The notes: generated by a model from the letters alone, not told the origin. Shown: positions 44,250 through 53,043, counted from the first letter of the stretch. The stretch is DNA of 64,000 nt from Thaumasiovibrio sp043421945 (GCA_043421945.1 JBHOGO010000005.1:1-64000); one strand, 5' to 3'. Translations and numbers: made by a program.

Positions 44250-45455
44250 TTATTTCTGCTTATTGAAAGCACGAATACGGCTAGATAGAGAGTACAAACG
44301 AATGAAGCCTTCAGCATGACTTTGGTCATAAACTTCATCTTCACCAAATGTCGCAAACTCTTCAGAGTAAAGACTATTTTCAGAACGCTTCTGAACAGCG
44401 GTCACCTGCCCCTTGTAAAGCTTCAACACCACTTCGCCGTTAACGTCTTCTGCAATCGCATCAGCAGCAGCTACCACAGATTTACAAAGCGGTGTGAACC
44501 AACGACCATCATAAACAAGATGAGAGAACTTTAGTCCTAGAGTTTGACGGAAATCGAAACACTCTTTATCAAGCACTAACTGCTCAACAGCACGAAGGGC
44601 TTCCATCATGATGGTGCCTCCTGGCGTTTCATAACAACCACGAGACTTCATGCCCACCATACGGTTTTCAACAATGTCGATACGACCAACACCATGCTCA
44701 ATACCTTTCTCATTCAGGTAAGTTAATACCTTATAAGGCGACATGGCTTCACCGTCGACTTCAACGATTTCACCCTTCACAACCTTCACTGTCACAAGCT
44801 CTGCTTGATCTGGCGCTTGCTCAGGATCTTTTGTCCAAGCCCAACAATGCTCATTAGGTTGGTTCCACGTCTCTTCAAGTACGCCACCCTCTGTAGAGAT
44901 ATGCCATGCATTCGCATCACGAGAGTAGATTTTTTCTAACGACGCACTACAAGGGATTTGACGCTCAGCCAAATAGTTAAGGAGATCTTCACGGCTACGC
45001 ATTTCCCACTCACGCCACGGTGCAATCACTTTCAGCTGTGGAGCGAGTGCGGCAAAGCAGCTTTCAAAACGAACTTGGTCGTTACCTTTACCAGTACAAC
45101 CGTGACAAAGTGCATCGGCACCGACTTCTAGCGCACATTCAACTTGCGCCTTCGCGATAATCGGACGTGCCATTGATGTACCAAGCAGGTATTTACCCTC
45201 ATAGATAGCGCCCGTTTTTAGCGTCGGGTAAATGTACTCAGAGACCATCTCTTCTTTGAGGTCAGCGATATAACAAGAAGATGCACCAGACGCGATAGCC
45301 TTCTCTTCAATGCCTTCAAGTTCTGCTTCGCCCTGACCAACATCAGCAACGAAAGCGACAACTTCACAGTCATAGTTCTCTTTTAGCCAAGGGATGATTG
45401 CTGATGTATCTAGACCGCCAGAGTAGGCCAATACGACTTTTGATATCTTGCTCAT
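44250..45455 (-). CDS. argG: Argininosuccinate synthase
   Basis: ArgG joins citrulline and aspartate with ATP to give argininosuccinate. It has 401 residues, the short bacterial type rather than the longer E. coli type (447). The PP-loop AYSGGLDTSAI is at about 9-19; GCTGKGNDQVRFE and MKSRGCYETPGGT carry substrate residues. It lies between argB (124 nt) and argH (104 nt) in the leftward operon. Confidence 0.98.
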   Translation of the reverse strand: MSKISKVVLAYSGGLDTSAIIPWLKENYDCEVVAFVADVGQGEAELEGIEEKAIASGASSCYIADLKEEMVSEYIYPTLKTGAIYEGKYLLGTSMARPIIAKAQVECALEVGADALCHGCTGKGNDQVRFESCFAALAPQLKVIAPWREWEMRSREDLLNYLAERQIPCSASLEKIYSRDANAWHISTEGGVLEETWNQPNEHCWAWTKDPEQAPDQAELVTVKVVKGEIVEVDGEAMSPYKVLTYLNEKGIEHGVGRIDIVENRMVGMKSRGCYETPGGTIMMEALRAVEQLVLDKECFDFRQTLGLKFSHLVYDGRWFTPLCKSVVAAADAIAEDVNGEVVLKLYKGQVTAVQKRSENSLYSEEFATFGEDEVYDQSHAEGFIRLYSLSSRIRAFNKQK

Positions 45456-45579
45456 TGTTTCTTCTCCATAGATTGCCGTGCGGCGGTCGATCCGTGACGG
45501 CGTTAAATTTGTTGTTTGTTACTTAAGCCAGCTTGTGATGTTTTAAGCTAACCGTTTCAATTATTAATAGCTGTTCTGT

Positions 45580-46383
45580 CTATAGCGCGAAGCGAGTGCC
45601 AATACTCTCACCGTCAAATAACGCGGCGAGTTTTTCTGGGTAGCGCCATGTCGCCACTTCAATCGAGCGACCTAATTCATTCGCTGCATCAAAAGCTGCA
45701 CGCACCTTTACGACCATGCCATCACTGATCACGCCGGTCTCAATCAAGTGCTCAGCATCTACCTGCGTCAATGCCGGTAGCAGCTGCCCCTTACCATCCA
45801 ATACACCACTCACATCAGAAAGAAGGACAAGGTCAGCATCAAGTGCAGAAGCCACAGCAACAGCTGCCTGGTCAGCATTCACATTCATCAATTCGCCTTG
45901 AGCATTAAGTCCTATAGAGCTAATGATCGGCACAACCCCTTGGGCTGTAATCACGTTGACGAGCTCGGCGTCACCCGCTTGCGCTTTCCCAACCGCACCT
46001 AACGCTTCATCCAATTGAGTGACAGCGCATAAACCACCATCAGCTAAGCTGAGCCCTACAGCTTTTACACCAGACCTAATCGCTTGCCCTTGAAGAAGCT
46101 TGTTGGCTGTACCCGCTAGCGCACCAGCAATATAAGGAATCTGCTCAAGAGGTGTCACTCGAAGCCCTTCCTTTTTGACTGTCGGTAGCTGCAGCTTTTC
46201 CATTAACTCATCCACTAAGTAACCGCCGCCATGAACGATCACCAGTGGCCGTGAAGATTTAGCTTGATACGCACCCACAGCATCAAAAAGTTGTTGTAGC
46301 GTCTCAGAGCAAGACAGCACTGCTCCGCCGAGTTTTATAACCAATGGCTGAGAGGCTGAAGTCGAGGTAGATTGTTGGCTCAT
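45580..46383 (-). CDS. argB: Acetylglutamate kinase
   Basis: ArgB phosphorylates N-acetylglutamate in the second arginine step. It has 267 residues (E. coli 258). Amino-acid-kinase motifs are VIKLGGAVL near 15-23, VHGGGYLVDEL and LLSDVSGVLDG near the nucleotide site. The N-terminus has a short Ser/Thr-rich lead (MSQQSTSTSASQ), so an internal start cannot be excluded. It follows argC by 10 nt. Confidence 0.96.
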   Translation of the reverse strand: MSQQSTSTSASQPLVIKLGGAVLSCSETLQQLFDAVGAYQAKSSRPLVIVHGGGYLVDELMEKLQLPTVKKEGLRVTPLEQIPYIAGALAGTANKLLQGQAIRSGVKAVGLSLADGGLCAVTQLDEALGAVGKAQAGDAELVNVITAQGVVPIISSIGLNAQGELMNVNADQAAVAVASALDADLVLLSDVSGVLDGKGQLLPALTQVDAEHLIETGVISDGMVVKVRAAFDAANELGRSIEVATWRYPEKLAALFDGESIGTRFAL

Positions 46384-46393
46384 ATCATCACTC

Positions 46394-47425
46394 CTAAATT
46401 AGTGCCGTTGTTTCGTCAAAACCAAAACGAATATTTAGGCACTGCATTGCTTGGCTTGAAGCGCCTTTCAGCAAGTTATCAATCGCTGATGTCAGTACGA
46501 TGTGCTGACCCGATACCGCCCAACCAACATCGCAAAATGGCGTTTTCTCGACATTTTTAATCGAAGCTGTGGCACCTTTGAGTAATCTCACCAATGGCTT
46601 GCTGGCATAAGCCGCTTGCATGGCGGTCTCCACATCACTTTCTGTCACGCCTTCGGCCAGTTTCGCCGTCACTGTGGCTAAAATACCGCGTTTAAAATTA
46701 CCAAGGTGTGGCGTAAAAATGACAGGTTGAGATAAGTGGTGGCTGATTTCTGGTTGATGGCGATGGGTAAAAACGCCATAGGCATGCAAACTGACTTCGC
46801 AGAAACTGTTTGTCATAGACGCTTTTCTGCCTGCGCCCGATACCCCGCTCACCGCATTGATCACAGGCCATTGACTAACATCTAATAACTGCTTATCTAA
46901 AAGCGGCTTTAATGCCAGCTGCGAAGCTGTTGGGTAACAGCCTGGTACTGCAACTAGGTCGGCTTTCGCAATTTTTTCAGTCTGCCATTCCGCTAAGCCA
47001 TAAACAGCTGAATCAAGCAGCGCTTTATATTGATGCTCAAAGCCATAATATTCAGTAAAGAAGTCCGCTTTCGGAACACGGAACGCTCCAGACAAGTCGA
47101 AAACCTTACAGCCAGCCTCAACATAGTGAGTAGCCATATCGTGGCTAACCTCGTGTGCTGTTGCTAAAAAAACCACATCAATACCCTGAGCACTACTCGG
47201 CACGTCTTGCAGAGGCTGAACAGCGATATCGACAACGCCATTTAACTGCCCGTGTAGCTCTGCCATCGGCTTACCTGCATCTACACTATTCGCAGATACA
47301 TAAACAGCACTCAGGCTGAGATAAGGGTGACGAGTCACCATTGCAGCAAGCTCTGCGCCTGTGTAGCCGCTTGCCCCCACAATGATGGTCTTTAATGTCG
47401 TATTTTCCTGCAACACACTTTGCAT
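46394..47425 (-). CDS. argC: N-acetyl-gamma-glutamyl-phosphate reductase
   Basis: ArgC reduces N-acetylglutamyl phosphate to the semialdehyde with NADPH. It has 343 residues from the ATG at 47425 (MQSVLQENTTLKTIIVGASG); the frame is open a further 26 codons but without similarity. The NADP loop is GASGYTGAEL and the catalytic Cys is in AVPGCYPTASQ. It is the first gene of the operon; the ARG boxes lie about 185-220 nt upstream. In E. coli and V. cholerae argE starts divergently here, but it is absent. Confidence 0.97.
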   Translation of the reverse strand: MQSVLQENTTLKTIIVGASGYTGAELAAMVTRHPYLSLSAVYVSANSVDAGKPMAELHGQLNGVVDIAVQPLQDVPSSAQGIDVVFLATAHEVSHDMATHYVEAGCKVFDLSGAFRVPKADFFTEYYGFEHQYKALLDSAVYGLAEWQTEKIAKADLVAVPGCYPTASQLALKPLLDKQLLDVSQWPVINAVSGVSGAGRKASMTNSFCEVSLHAYGVFTHRHQPEISHHLSQPVIFTPHLGNFKRGILATVTAKLAEGVTESDVETAMQAAYASKPLVRLLKGATASIKNVEKTPFCDVGWAVSGQHIVLTSAIDNLLKGASSQAMQCLNIRFGFDETTALI

Positions 47426-47609
47426 AACTATTTCCAGCCTAAATGGGTATCTTTTGATTAATAAATGGATATCTGTTGGGTTATTACTGCTGAGAACCAG
47501 CATAGTGCGAGAGCACCAGACAATAGATTATCGACGTCGTCGTTCAGTGAGGCGACCTCTATAAATACTTGTCTGATTCATTGAAAACACCTTTTCTAAA
47601 GACACCTAA

Positions 47610-47648
47610 GTGTAATATTTATTCACTATTCCTGAATTGTTATTTTTA
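47610..47648. promoter_or_regulatory. Tandem ARG boxes (ArgR operator)
   Basis: Two imperfect palindromes match the core TGAAT-WWWW-ATTCA: 47612-47625 at 12 of 14 and 47633-47646 at 11 of 14. Their starts are exactly 21 nt apart, the spacing of paired 18-bp ARG boxes in E. coli operators. They should bind an ArgR hexamer with arginine and repress the leftward argCBGH transcript. The distance to argC means a leader of nearly 200 nt. Confidence 0.75.
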
Positions 47649-47692
47649 CTTGGTAACGAGTACTATGTCAAGATGTGATTGGCATTAAATTA

Positions 47693-47878
47693 TTAACAAA
47701 TAACTGCATAAAAACCCATAAATTTGAAATTTGAATCTAACACGTGAATTTCCCACTTTTTTAGGGGATTCAGTTTCATATTCACCGCATATTCGACGAT
47801 AAATCCGTCGATTTGCAGAACAATAGAATGATAGAGGTCAATGTTGTGTCGTTTTTTTACGAACAACTCCAACTCCAT
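47693..47878 (-). CDS. Hypothetical 61-residue ORF in the argC-ppc gap
   Basis: I do not recognise this ORF. It begins MELELFVKKRHNIDLYHSIV, ends FMGFYAVIC, and has alternating hydrophobic residues suggesting beta strands, without a signal or membrane helix. AAGG lies 4 nt before the ATG. It lies where argE sits in related genomes, on the same strand as argC and upstream of the ARG boxes. It is A+T-richer than its neighbours. It could be a real small gene, a relic, or chance. Confidence 0.3.
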   Translation of the reverse strand: MELELFVKKRHNIDLYHSIVLQIDGFIVEYAVNMKLNPLKKWEIHVLDSNFKFMGFYAVIC

Positions 47879-47961
47879 TTGACCTTATAGTGCGATCGTG
47901 GCTAGATTATGGGCAGGAATTTACGATTAAGTTTGTAATAAAATTACGAGATGGATGCGTT

Positions 47962-50592
47962 ATGAATGAGAAATACAGTGCGTTAAAAAGCAACGTCAGC
48001 ATGCTTGGTCATTTGCTGGGTAATACGATTAAAGAAGCTCACGGCGAAGACCTCCTTGAAAAGGTAGAGGTCATTCGAAAGCTGTCGAAGTCTGCTCGTG
48101 CCGGCAAAGAAGAAGACCGCCAACAATTAATCAATGAATTGCAAAATTTACCTGACGACCAACTACTTCCAGTTGCTCGCGCTTTTAGCCAATTTCTTAA
48201 CCTCACCAACATCGCTGAGCAATTCCACACGATTTCTCGTCACTGTGATGAGCACGTGTGTAGTCCTGACTCAATCGATGCCTTATTCGGTAAATTAAAT
48301 AGCCAAGATGTCAGCAAATTTGACAGTATTCAGGCTGTTCGTGATTTAAAGATTGAGCTTGTTCTAACGGCCCACCCAACTGAAATCGCGCGCCGTACCA
48401 TGATTCACAAGCTCGTACAGATTAATAAGTGCTTGTCTAAACTTGAGCTTTCTGAACTTTCACCAAGTGAGCGCGCGAAAACAGAAACCCGCTTAGAGCA
48501 ACTTATCGCTCAGATGTGGCACTCCGATGTTATCCGACAACAGCGCCCGACGCCGCTCGATGAAGCCAAATGGGGCTTTGCCGTTATCGAGAATTCAGCA
48601 TGGCATGCCGTACCTGAGTTTCTTCGCCAGTTTGACGAGCAACTACACCGCCACCTTGGCGAAGGTCTACCCATCGACGCTGCACCCGTCTTATTCTCAT
48701 CATGGATGGGCGGCGATAGAGACGGCAACCCATTCGTTACCTCAGAGATCACTCGTGAAGTATTGCTCCTTTCTCGCTGGAAGGCGGCAGATCTGTTCTT
48801 GAATGATATCCAAGAGCTGGTTAGCGAACTCTCGATGGTCAAATGCAATGCCAAGGTTCGTGAACTTGCAGGCGATGAGCACGAAGCATACCGTGCCATT
48901 TTAAAAGGGTTACGTACTAAATTGATTAATACGCGTGATGTCATGGATGCGCGTATGAAAGGAGAGACGCCACCGAATGGTGACATCTTAGAAGACGAAG
49001 CAGAGCTGTGGGATCCACTGCACGCTTGTTATGAGTCTCTTCACGAATGTGGCATGGGTATTATCGCCGACGGCCACCTTCTAGATGTGTTGCGCCGTAT
49101 CAAGTGTTTTGGTGTCCACCTTGTCCGCTTAGATATTCGTCAAGAAAGTACTCGTCATTCAGATGTCATTTCTGAACTGACTCGCTACCTTGGCCTTGGT
49201 GATTACAACCAATGGAGTGAACAAGATAAAGTCGCTTTCCTCGTTAAAGAACTTGCCTCGAAGCGACCACTCCTTCCACATAACTGGAAGCCGAGCGCTG
49301 AAGTTCAAGAAGTCATTGATACTTGTCGTGTTGTTGCACAACAACCGCGTCAAGCATTAGGTGCTTATGTCATCTCTATGGCACGAACAGCCTCTGATAT
49401 TCTTGCTGTGCACCTTATTCTTCAAGAAGCGGGCTGTCCTTTCCTACTTGATGTCTGCCCATTATTCGAAACCCTTGATGATCTGAATAACTCAGAAGCA
49501 GTCATGACCCAATTGATGAATATCGATTGGTATCGTGGCTACATTCAAAACCATCAAATGGTGATGATCGGTTATTCTGATTCCGCTAAAGATGCAGGCG
49601 TTATGGCAGCAGGCTGGGCTCAATACACTGCCATGGAGTCACTCGTTAAAGTCTGTGAAAACGCCGGTGTTGAGCTGACACTGTTCCACGGTCGTGGCGG
49701 TACAGTCGGACGTGGCGGCGCACCAGCGCATGCCGCACTGCTTTCTCAGCCACCAAAAAGCCTCAAAGGTGGCCTGCGCGTTACCGAACAAGGTGAGATG
49801 ATACGCTTTAAGCTTGGTTTACCTGATGTTGCCGTTAACAGCTTCAGCCTATATGCCAGCGCGATTCTAGAAGCAAACTTACTGCCACCACCTGCACCAC
49901 AACAAGCATGGCGTGACCAAATGGACACGTTATCGGAAGTCTCTTGCGAAGCGTACCGCAGCGTCGTTCGTGGTCACGACCAATTCGTACCATACTTCCG
50001 CTCAACGACCCCAGAATTAGAGCTTGGCAAGCTGCCTCTAGGTTCTCGTCCATCGAAGCGTAACCCGAACGGAGGAGTTGAAAGCTTACGTGCAATCCCT
50101 TGGATCTTCGCATGGAGCCAAAACCGTCTCGTGTTACCTGCATGGTTAGGGGCTGGACAAGCCATCCAAGCTTCTGTTGCCAAAGGTGCACAATCTGAAC
50201 TTGAAGAGATGTGTCGTGAATGGCCTTTCTTCTCGACTCGCTTAGGTATGTTGGAAATGGTTTACACCAAAACCAATACAGAAATCAGTGAGTATTACGA
50301 TCAACGCCTCGTAGACCCAACGCTTTGGCCTCTTGGTAAGAGCCTTCGTAGCCAGCTAGAAAGTGATATCAAAGCGGTGCTTGCGGTAGAGAATAGCGAC
50401 AACCTAATGGAAGAGAACCCGTGGGGTAAAGAAGCCATTCGTTTACGTAATATCTATGTAGAGCCACTCAACATGCTTCAAGCAGAATTACTTTACCGTA
50501 CTCGTCAGCAAGAGTCTCTGGCACCTGAAATGGAAGAAGCCTTAATGGTGACTATTGCAGGTATTGCAGCGGGCATGCGTAACACCGGCTAA
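47962..50592 (+). CDS. ppc: Phosphoenolpyruvate carboxylase
   Basis: Ppc carboxylates PEP to oxaloacetate to refill the TCA cycle. It has 876 residues from the ATG at 47962 (MNEKYSALKSNVSMLGHLLG), chosen for a GGAT ribosome site and alignment with E. coli; the frame is open 24 codons further. Catalytic His is in LTAHPTEIARRT, the PEP loop is FHGRGGTVGRGGAP, and the C-terminus ends GIAAGMRNTG as typical. It is divergent from the arg operon. Confidence 0.98.
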   Translation: MNEKYSALKSNVSMLGHLLGNTIKEAHGEDLLEKVEVIRKLSKSARAGKEEDRQQLINELQNLPDDQLLPVARAFSQFLNLTNIAEQFHTISRHCDEHVCSPDSIDALFGKLNSQDVSKFDSIQAVRDLKIELVLTAHPTEIARRTMIHKLVQINKCLSKLELSELSPSERAKTETRLEQLIAQMWHSDVIRQQRPTPLDEAKWGFAVIENSAWHAVPEFLRQFDEQLHRHLGEGLPIDAAPVLFSSWMGGDRDGNPFVTSEITREVLLLSRWKAADLFLNDIQELVSELSMVKCNAKVRELAGDEHEAYRAILKGLRTKLINTRDVMDARMKGETPPNGDILEDEAELWDPLHACYESLHECGMGIIADGHLLDVLRRIKCFGVHLVRLDIRQESTRHSDVISELTRYLGLGDYNQWSEQDKVAFLVKELASKRPLLPHNWKPSAEVQEVIDTCRVVAQQPRQALGAYVISMARTASDILAVHLILQEAGCPFLLDVCPLFETLDDLNNSEAVMTQLMNIDWYRGYIQNHQMVMIGYSDSAKDAGVMAAGWAQYTAMESLVKVCENAGVELTLFHGRGGTVGRGGAPAHAALLSQPPKSLKGGLRVTEQGEMIRFKLGLPDVAVNSFSLYASAILEANLLPPPAPQQAWRDQMDTLSEVSCEAYRSVVRGHDQFVPYFRSTTPELELGKLPLGSRPSKRNPNGGVESLRAIPWIFAWSQNRLVLPAWLGAGQAIQASVAKGAQSELEEMCREWPFFSTRLGMLEMVYTKTNTEISEYYDQRLVDPTLWPLGKSLRSQLESDIKAVLAVENSDNLMEENPWGKEAIRLRNIYVEPLNMLQAELLYRTRQQESLAPEMEEALMVTIAGIAAGMRNTG

Positions 50593-50621
50593 CCAACCAC
50601 CGAAACGCCACAATAATAAAG

Positions 50622-50646
50622 AAGGCTGCAGCGATGCAGCCTTTTT
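50622..50646 (+). terminator. Terminator of ppc
   Basis: The stem AAGGCTGCA/TGCAGCCTT with a 4-nt loop runs into a T tract. It lies 29 nt after the ppc stop. Confidence 0.92.
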
Positions 50647-50769
50647 GATTATGTATCACTTATATGACACCTATCTCACTTAAAAATGCGCTTTACTAAT
50701 AAAGCAAACAAGCTGGGCAATGCCTTAAAAGCGACCACACCGCCTAACTTTGCATGCAAATGGGTTGAT

Positions 50770-50785
50770 TTTGATACAAATCACA
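50770..50785. promoter_or_regulatory. Candidate CRP site upstream of aphA
   Basis: TTTGA-N6-TCACA matches the CRP consensus at 9 of 10 positions, about 225 nt before the aphA start. The 417-nt ppc-aphA gap otherwise holds the ppc terminator, a TTTGCATGCAAA palindrome at 50749-50760 and an inverted repeat near 50824. The long gap suggests complex control of aphA. Confidence 0.5.
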
Positions 50786-50823
50786 CAAAGCGTGAACGAC
50801 ACCCAAGACTTTCAAGTATGGAT

Positions 50824-50847
50824 AATTAGTCATGATAAGTGCTAATT
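50824..50847. promoter_or_regulatory. Inverted repeat in the aphA upstream region
   Basis: AATTAG and CTAATT are perfect 6-bp arms separated by 12 nt, about 165 nt before aphA. LuxR/HapR-family sites are A+T-rich palindromes of about 20 bp, so this could be one, but the sequence does not match that consensus closely. Confidence 0.3.
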
Positions 50848-51009
50848 ATTGCGATTTGCGTCGTCGATGTATCGTTATTGATGATTTTGATGCTATGCTA
50901 CGGCACTTCATTCAGGCAGTGCAACTAGGATACTGATAAACGCCGATAGAGCGATGGGTAATGTCCACCCTGAATGAGTGTTTGTAGTTCTTGAAACGGA
51001 TAGAATAAG

Positions 51010-51573
51010 ATGTCATTACCACACGTTATCTTAACCGTGCTAAGCAATCGCGACGCAACGGGGTACGATATAACAAAAGAGTTTTCTCACAGCATCGGTT
51101 ACTTTTGGAAGGCCAGTCATCAGCAGGTCTACCGTGAGTTGAATAAAATGGCGACCAACGATTTGGTTACCTGCGTATTACAACCACAAGAAGGCAAACC
51201 TGATCGTAAGGTATACTCAATTACAGAGTTGGGCCGCGAATCACTATTTGAGTGGTTCCAAGAGCCTGTGCGCAATCCCACTGTTCGTGACGAGCTATCA
51301 GCAAAATTGCTGGTTTGTAGCGTTCATAATTCAGCACCAATGCAAGAGCATATTCAGGGACTTATTGAAGAAACTCAAACGCTAATTAGTCACTACCGTG
51401 AACTAGAGCGTCAACATTTCTCAAATCCTGAAACGCTAGAGCGCCAAGAGCGCTTAGATCGACTGACACTCCGCCGTTGTATTATCAATAGCGAAGCGTG
51501 GGTTGTATGGGCTGAAGAAGTCGTTATTGAGCTTAACGCAATGGACAGTGATCAAAGCAACATCTCGCTTTGA
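51010..51573 (+). CDS. aphA: PadR-family quorum-sensing regulator AphA
   Basis: AphA is the low-cell-density master regulator of Vibrio quorum sensing and, in V. cholerae, an activator of tcpPH with AphB. The protein starts MSLPHVILTVLSNRDATGYD and keeps the winged-helix stretch SIGYFWKASHQQVYRELNKM, both almost identical to V. cholerae AphA as I recall it. It has 187 residues (V. cholerae 179), with an extra C-terminal tail SDQSNISL. The C-terminal helices are much more divergent. It lies after ppc, as in V. cholerae. Confidence 0.93.
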   Translation: MSLPHVILTVLSNRDATGYDITKEFSHSIGYFWKASHQQVYRELNKMATNDLVTCVLQPQEGKPDRKVYSITELGRESLFEWFQEPVRNPTVRDELSAKLLVCSVHNSAPMQEHIQGLIEETQTLISHYRELERQHFSNPETLERQERLDRLTLRRCIINSEAWVVWAEEVVIELNAMDSDQSNISL

Positions 51574-51630
51574 TAACAGTACGCAGCGCACTGATTTGCT
51601 AGGCTAAGACGCTGCTGCTCACAAACAAAA

Positions 51631-51656
51631 AGGGTATCACTCAGTGATACCCTTTT
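51631..51656. terminator. Bidirectional terminator between aphA and metF
   Basis: A perfect 10-bp stem (AGGGTATCAC/GTGATACCCT, 3-nt loop) has AAAA on the left and TTTT on the right, serving convergent aphA and metF. Confidence 0.9.
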
Positions 51657-51718
51657 CTTTTATCTCGATACACCGACAGACTAACCATCGGCTATTCAGT
51701 CAATATTCATCAGCTATA

Positions 51719-52609
51719 TTACACGCCCTCACGAACCCCTAAAGTATGGCAGAGTGCATAAGTCATCTCTGAGCGATTCAGTGTGTAAAAGTGAAAATCC
51801 TTAACCCCTTCACGGCTCAACACTCGAACCATATCAATCGCATTACTGGCACCAACCAACTGGCGCGTCACTAGGTCATTTTCCAGACCTTCATATTGTT
51901 TTGCCATCCAAGTTGGGATTTTGACATTATTTAAATCCGCGAATCGCTTGGCCTGCGCCATGTTAGACACTGGCAAAATGCCAGGAACGATTTCAGCATC
52001 AATACCTGCTGCCACACAGCGGTCACGAAAGCGTAGATAGCTTTCAATATCAAAGAAGAACTGTGTAATTGCTCGGCTTGCACCTGCATCAATTTTACGC
52101 TTCAAGTTGATAAGATCAGCTTGGGCACTTTTCGCCTCTGGGTGAACTTCAGGATAAGCAGCGACAGAGATATCAAAGTCAGCTTCTTCTTTTAGCAGCG
52201 ACACCAAGTCAGCCGCATACATATCTGGCTTTACCCCTGCTTCAGGTAAATCACCACGCAGCGCGACAATATGACGAATACCATTCGCCCAATAATCACG
52301 AGCGATGCCACGTAGCTCATCACGGCTAGCATCAATACAGGTTAAATGTGGCGCTGCCTCTAAACCGGTTTGATCTTTAATCTCTTTGATAATGGAGTGA
52401 GTGCGATCACGCTCGCCAGAGTTTGCGCCGTAAGTCACCGACACAAATTTAGGCTTCAGACTTTTTAAGCGATGGATCGAGTTCCACAACGTCTCTTCCA
52501 TCTTCTCACTGCTCGGTGGGAAAAACTCAAATGAGACGTTAATACGTCCATCAAGATCAGCAATGTTTTGATTAAGTGCGTCAAGTTGGCTTGCGTGTGT
52601 GTAACCCAT
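51719..52609 (-). CDS. metF: 5,10-methylenetetrahydrofolate reductase
   Basis: MetF makes 5-methyltetrahydrofolate with NADH and FAD, donating the methyl group for methionine. It has 296 residues from the ATG at 52609 (MGYTHASQLDALNQNIADLD), equal to E. coli; AAAGGAT lies upstream, and the longer open frame has no similarity. TIM-barrel marks include FEFFPPSSEKM and the FAD residues in HIVALRGDLP. It has its own promoter region with a MetJ operator and is separated from metL by a terminator. Confidence 0.97.
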   Translation of the reverse strand: MGYTHASQLDALNQNIADLDGRINVSFEFFPPSSEKMEETLWNSIHRLKSLKPKFVSVTYGANSGERDRTHSIIKEIKDQTGLEAAPHLTCIDASRDELRGIARDYWANGIRHIVALRGDLPEAGVKPDMYAADLVSLLKEEADFDISVAAYPEVHPEAKSAQADLINLKRKIDAGASRAITQFFFDIESYLRFRDRCVAAGIDAEIVPGILPVSNMAQAKRFADLNNVKIPTWMAKQYEGLENDLVTRQLVGASNAIDMVRVLSREGVKDFHFYTLNRSEMTYALCHTLGVREGV

Positions 52610-52671
52610 GATGAAATCCTTTACTGTGGCGCTGCAAACCCTGCTTGGCGTGCGCGGTGTCAAATCCAAAT

Positions 52672-52695
52672 ATACGTTTAGACGTCTATATGTCC
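52672..52695. promoter_or_regulatory. MetJ operator upstream of metF
   Basis: Three consecutive 8-bp met boxes are ATACGTTT (6/8), AGACGTCT (8/8) and ATATGTCC (5/8). MetJ dimers bind such tandem boxes cooperatively with S-adenosylmethionine as corepressor. The operator lies 63-86 nt before metF. Confidence 0.85.
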
Positions 52696-53009
52696 ACAGA
52701 ATGTCTTGAAATAGATACGATGTCAACGCTATAACTATGAATTTTTCTCATGATGATGTTGAATGGAATTAAAGTAAATCGAACGGTAATATTATGATTA
52801 ACTACAAATTTAGGCAGTAGTAGTTATTGATATAGGACAGCCTTGGATAGACAGAAGCAGATCTCGTTTTATCGATAACCTCCAGCTCAAAAACCTTAGT
52901 AACATAAGGTGAATTTTCCAAATCAACCGATTTAACAGCCAGTACTAATGCTACCGCTACTAGCAAAAGCGAGAAGCTAAATGACGCAGCGAATAACGAA
53001 GAAATCGGC
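52696..53009. other. Intergenic stretch without a supported gene
   Basis: This part of the metF-metL gap shows no gene I can support. A 76-codon leftward frame (52802-53032) begins inside the metL terminator loop and has a hydrophobic start followed by unremarkable sequence; I treat it as chance. The metF promoter should lie at the left end next to the MetJ boxes. Confidence 0.5.
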
Positions 53010-53011
53010 AA

Positions 53012-53043
53012 AAAAAATGAGGCATTAAACATGCCTCATTTAT
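53012..53043 (-). terminator. Terminator after metBL
   Basis: Reading leftward, AATGAGGCA pairs with TGCCTCATT around a 6-7 nt loop, then a run of T residues. It lies 25 nt after the metL stop. Confidence 0.9.

Noticed and set aside
47426..47600. Remnant of argE on the + strand
   Set aside because: The three frames contain frequent stops and none shows metallopeptidase M20 motifs, so no relic can be supported.
50749..50760. TTTGCATGCAAA palindrome as an AphA operator
   Set aside because: AphA sites have their TGCA-type half-sites separated by about 6 nt; here they abut, so the match is only superficial.
52802..53032. 76-codon leftward ORF between metL and metF
   Set aside because: Its ATG lies in the loop of the metBL terminator, its first codons are terminator and T-run sequence, and the rest shows no family likeness or ribosome site.
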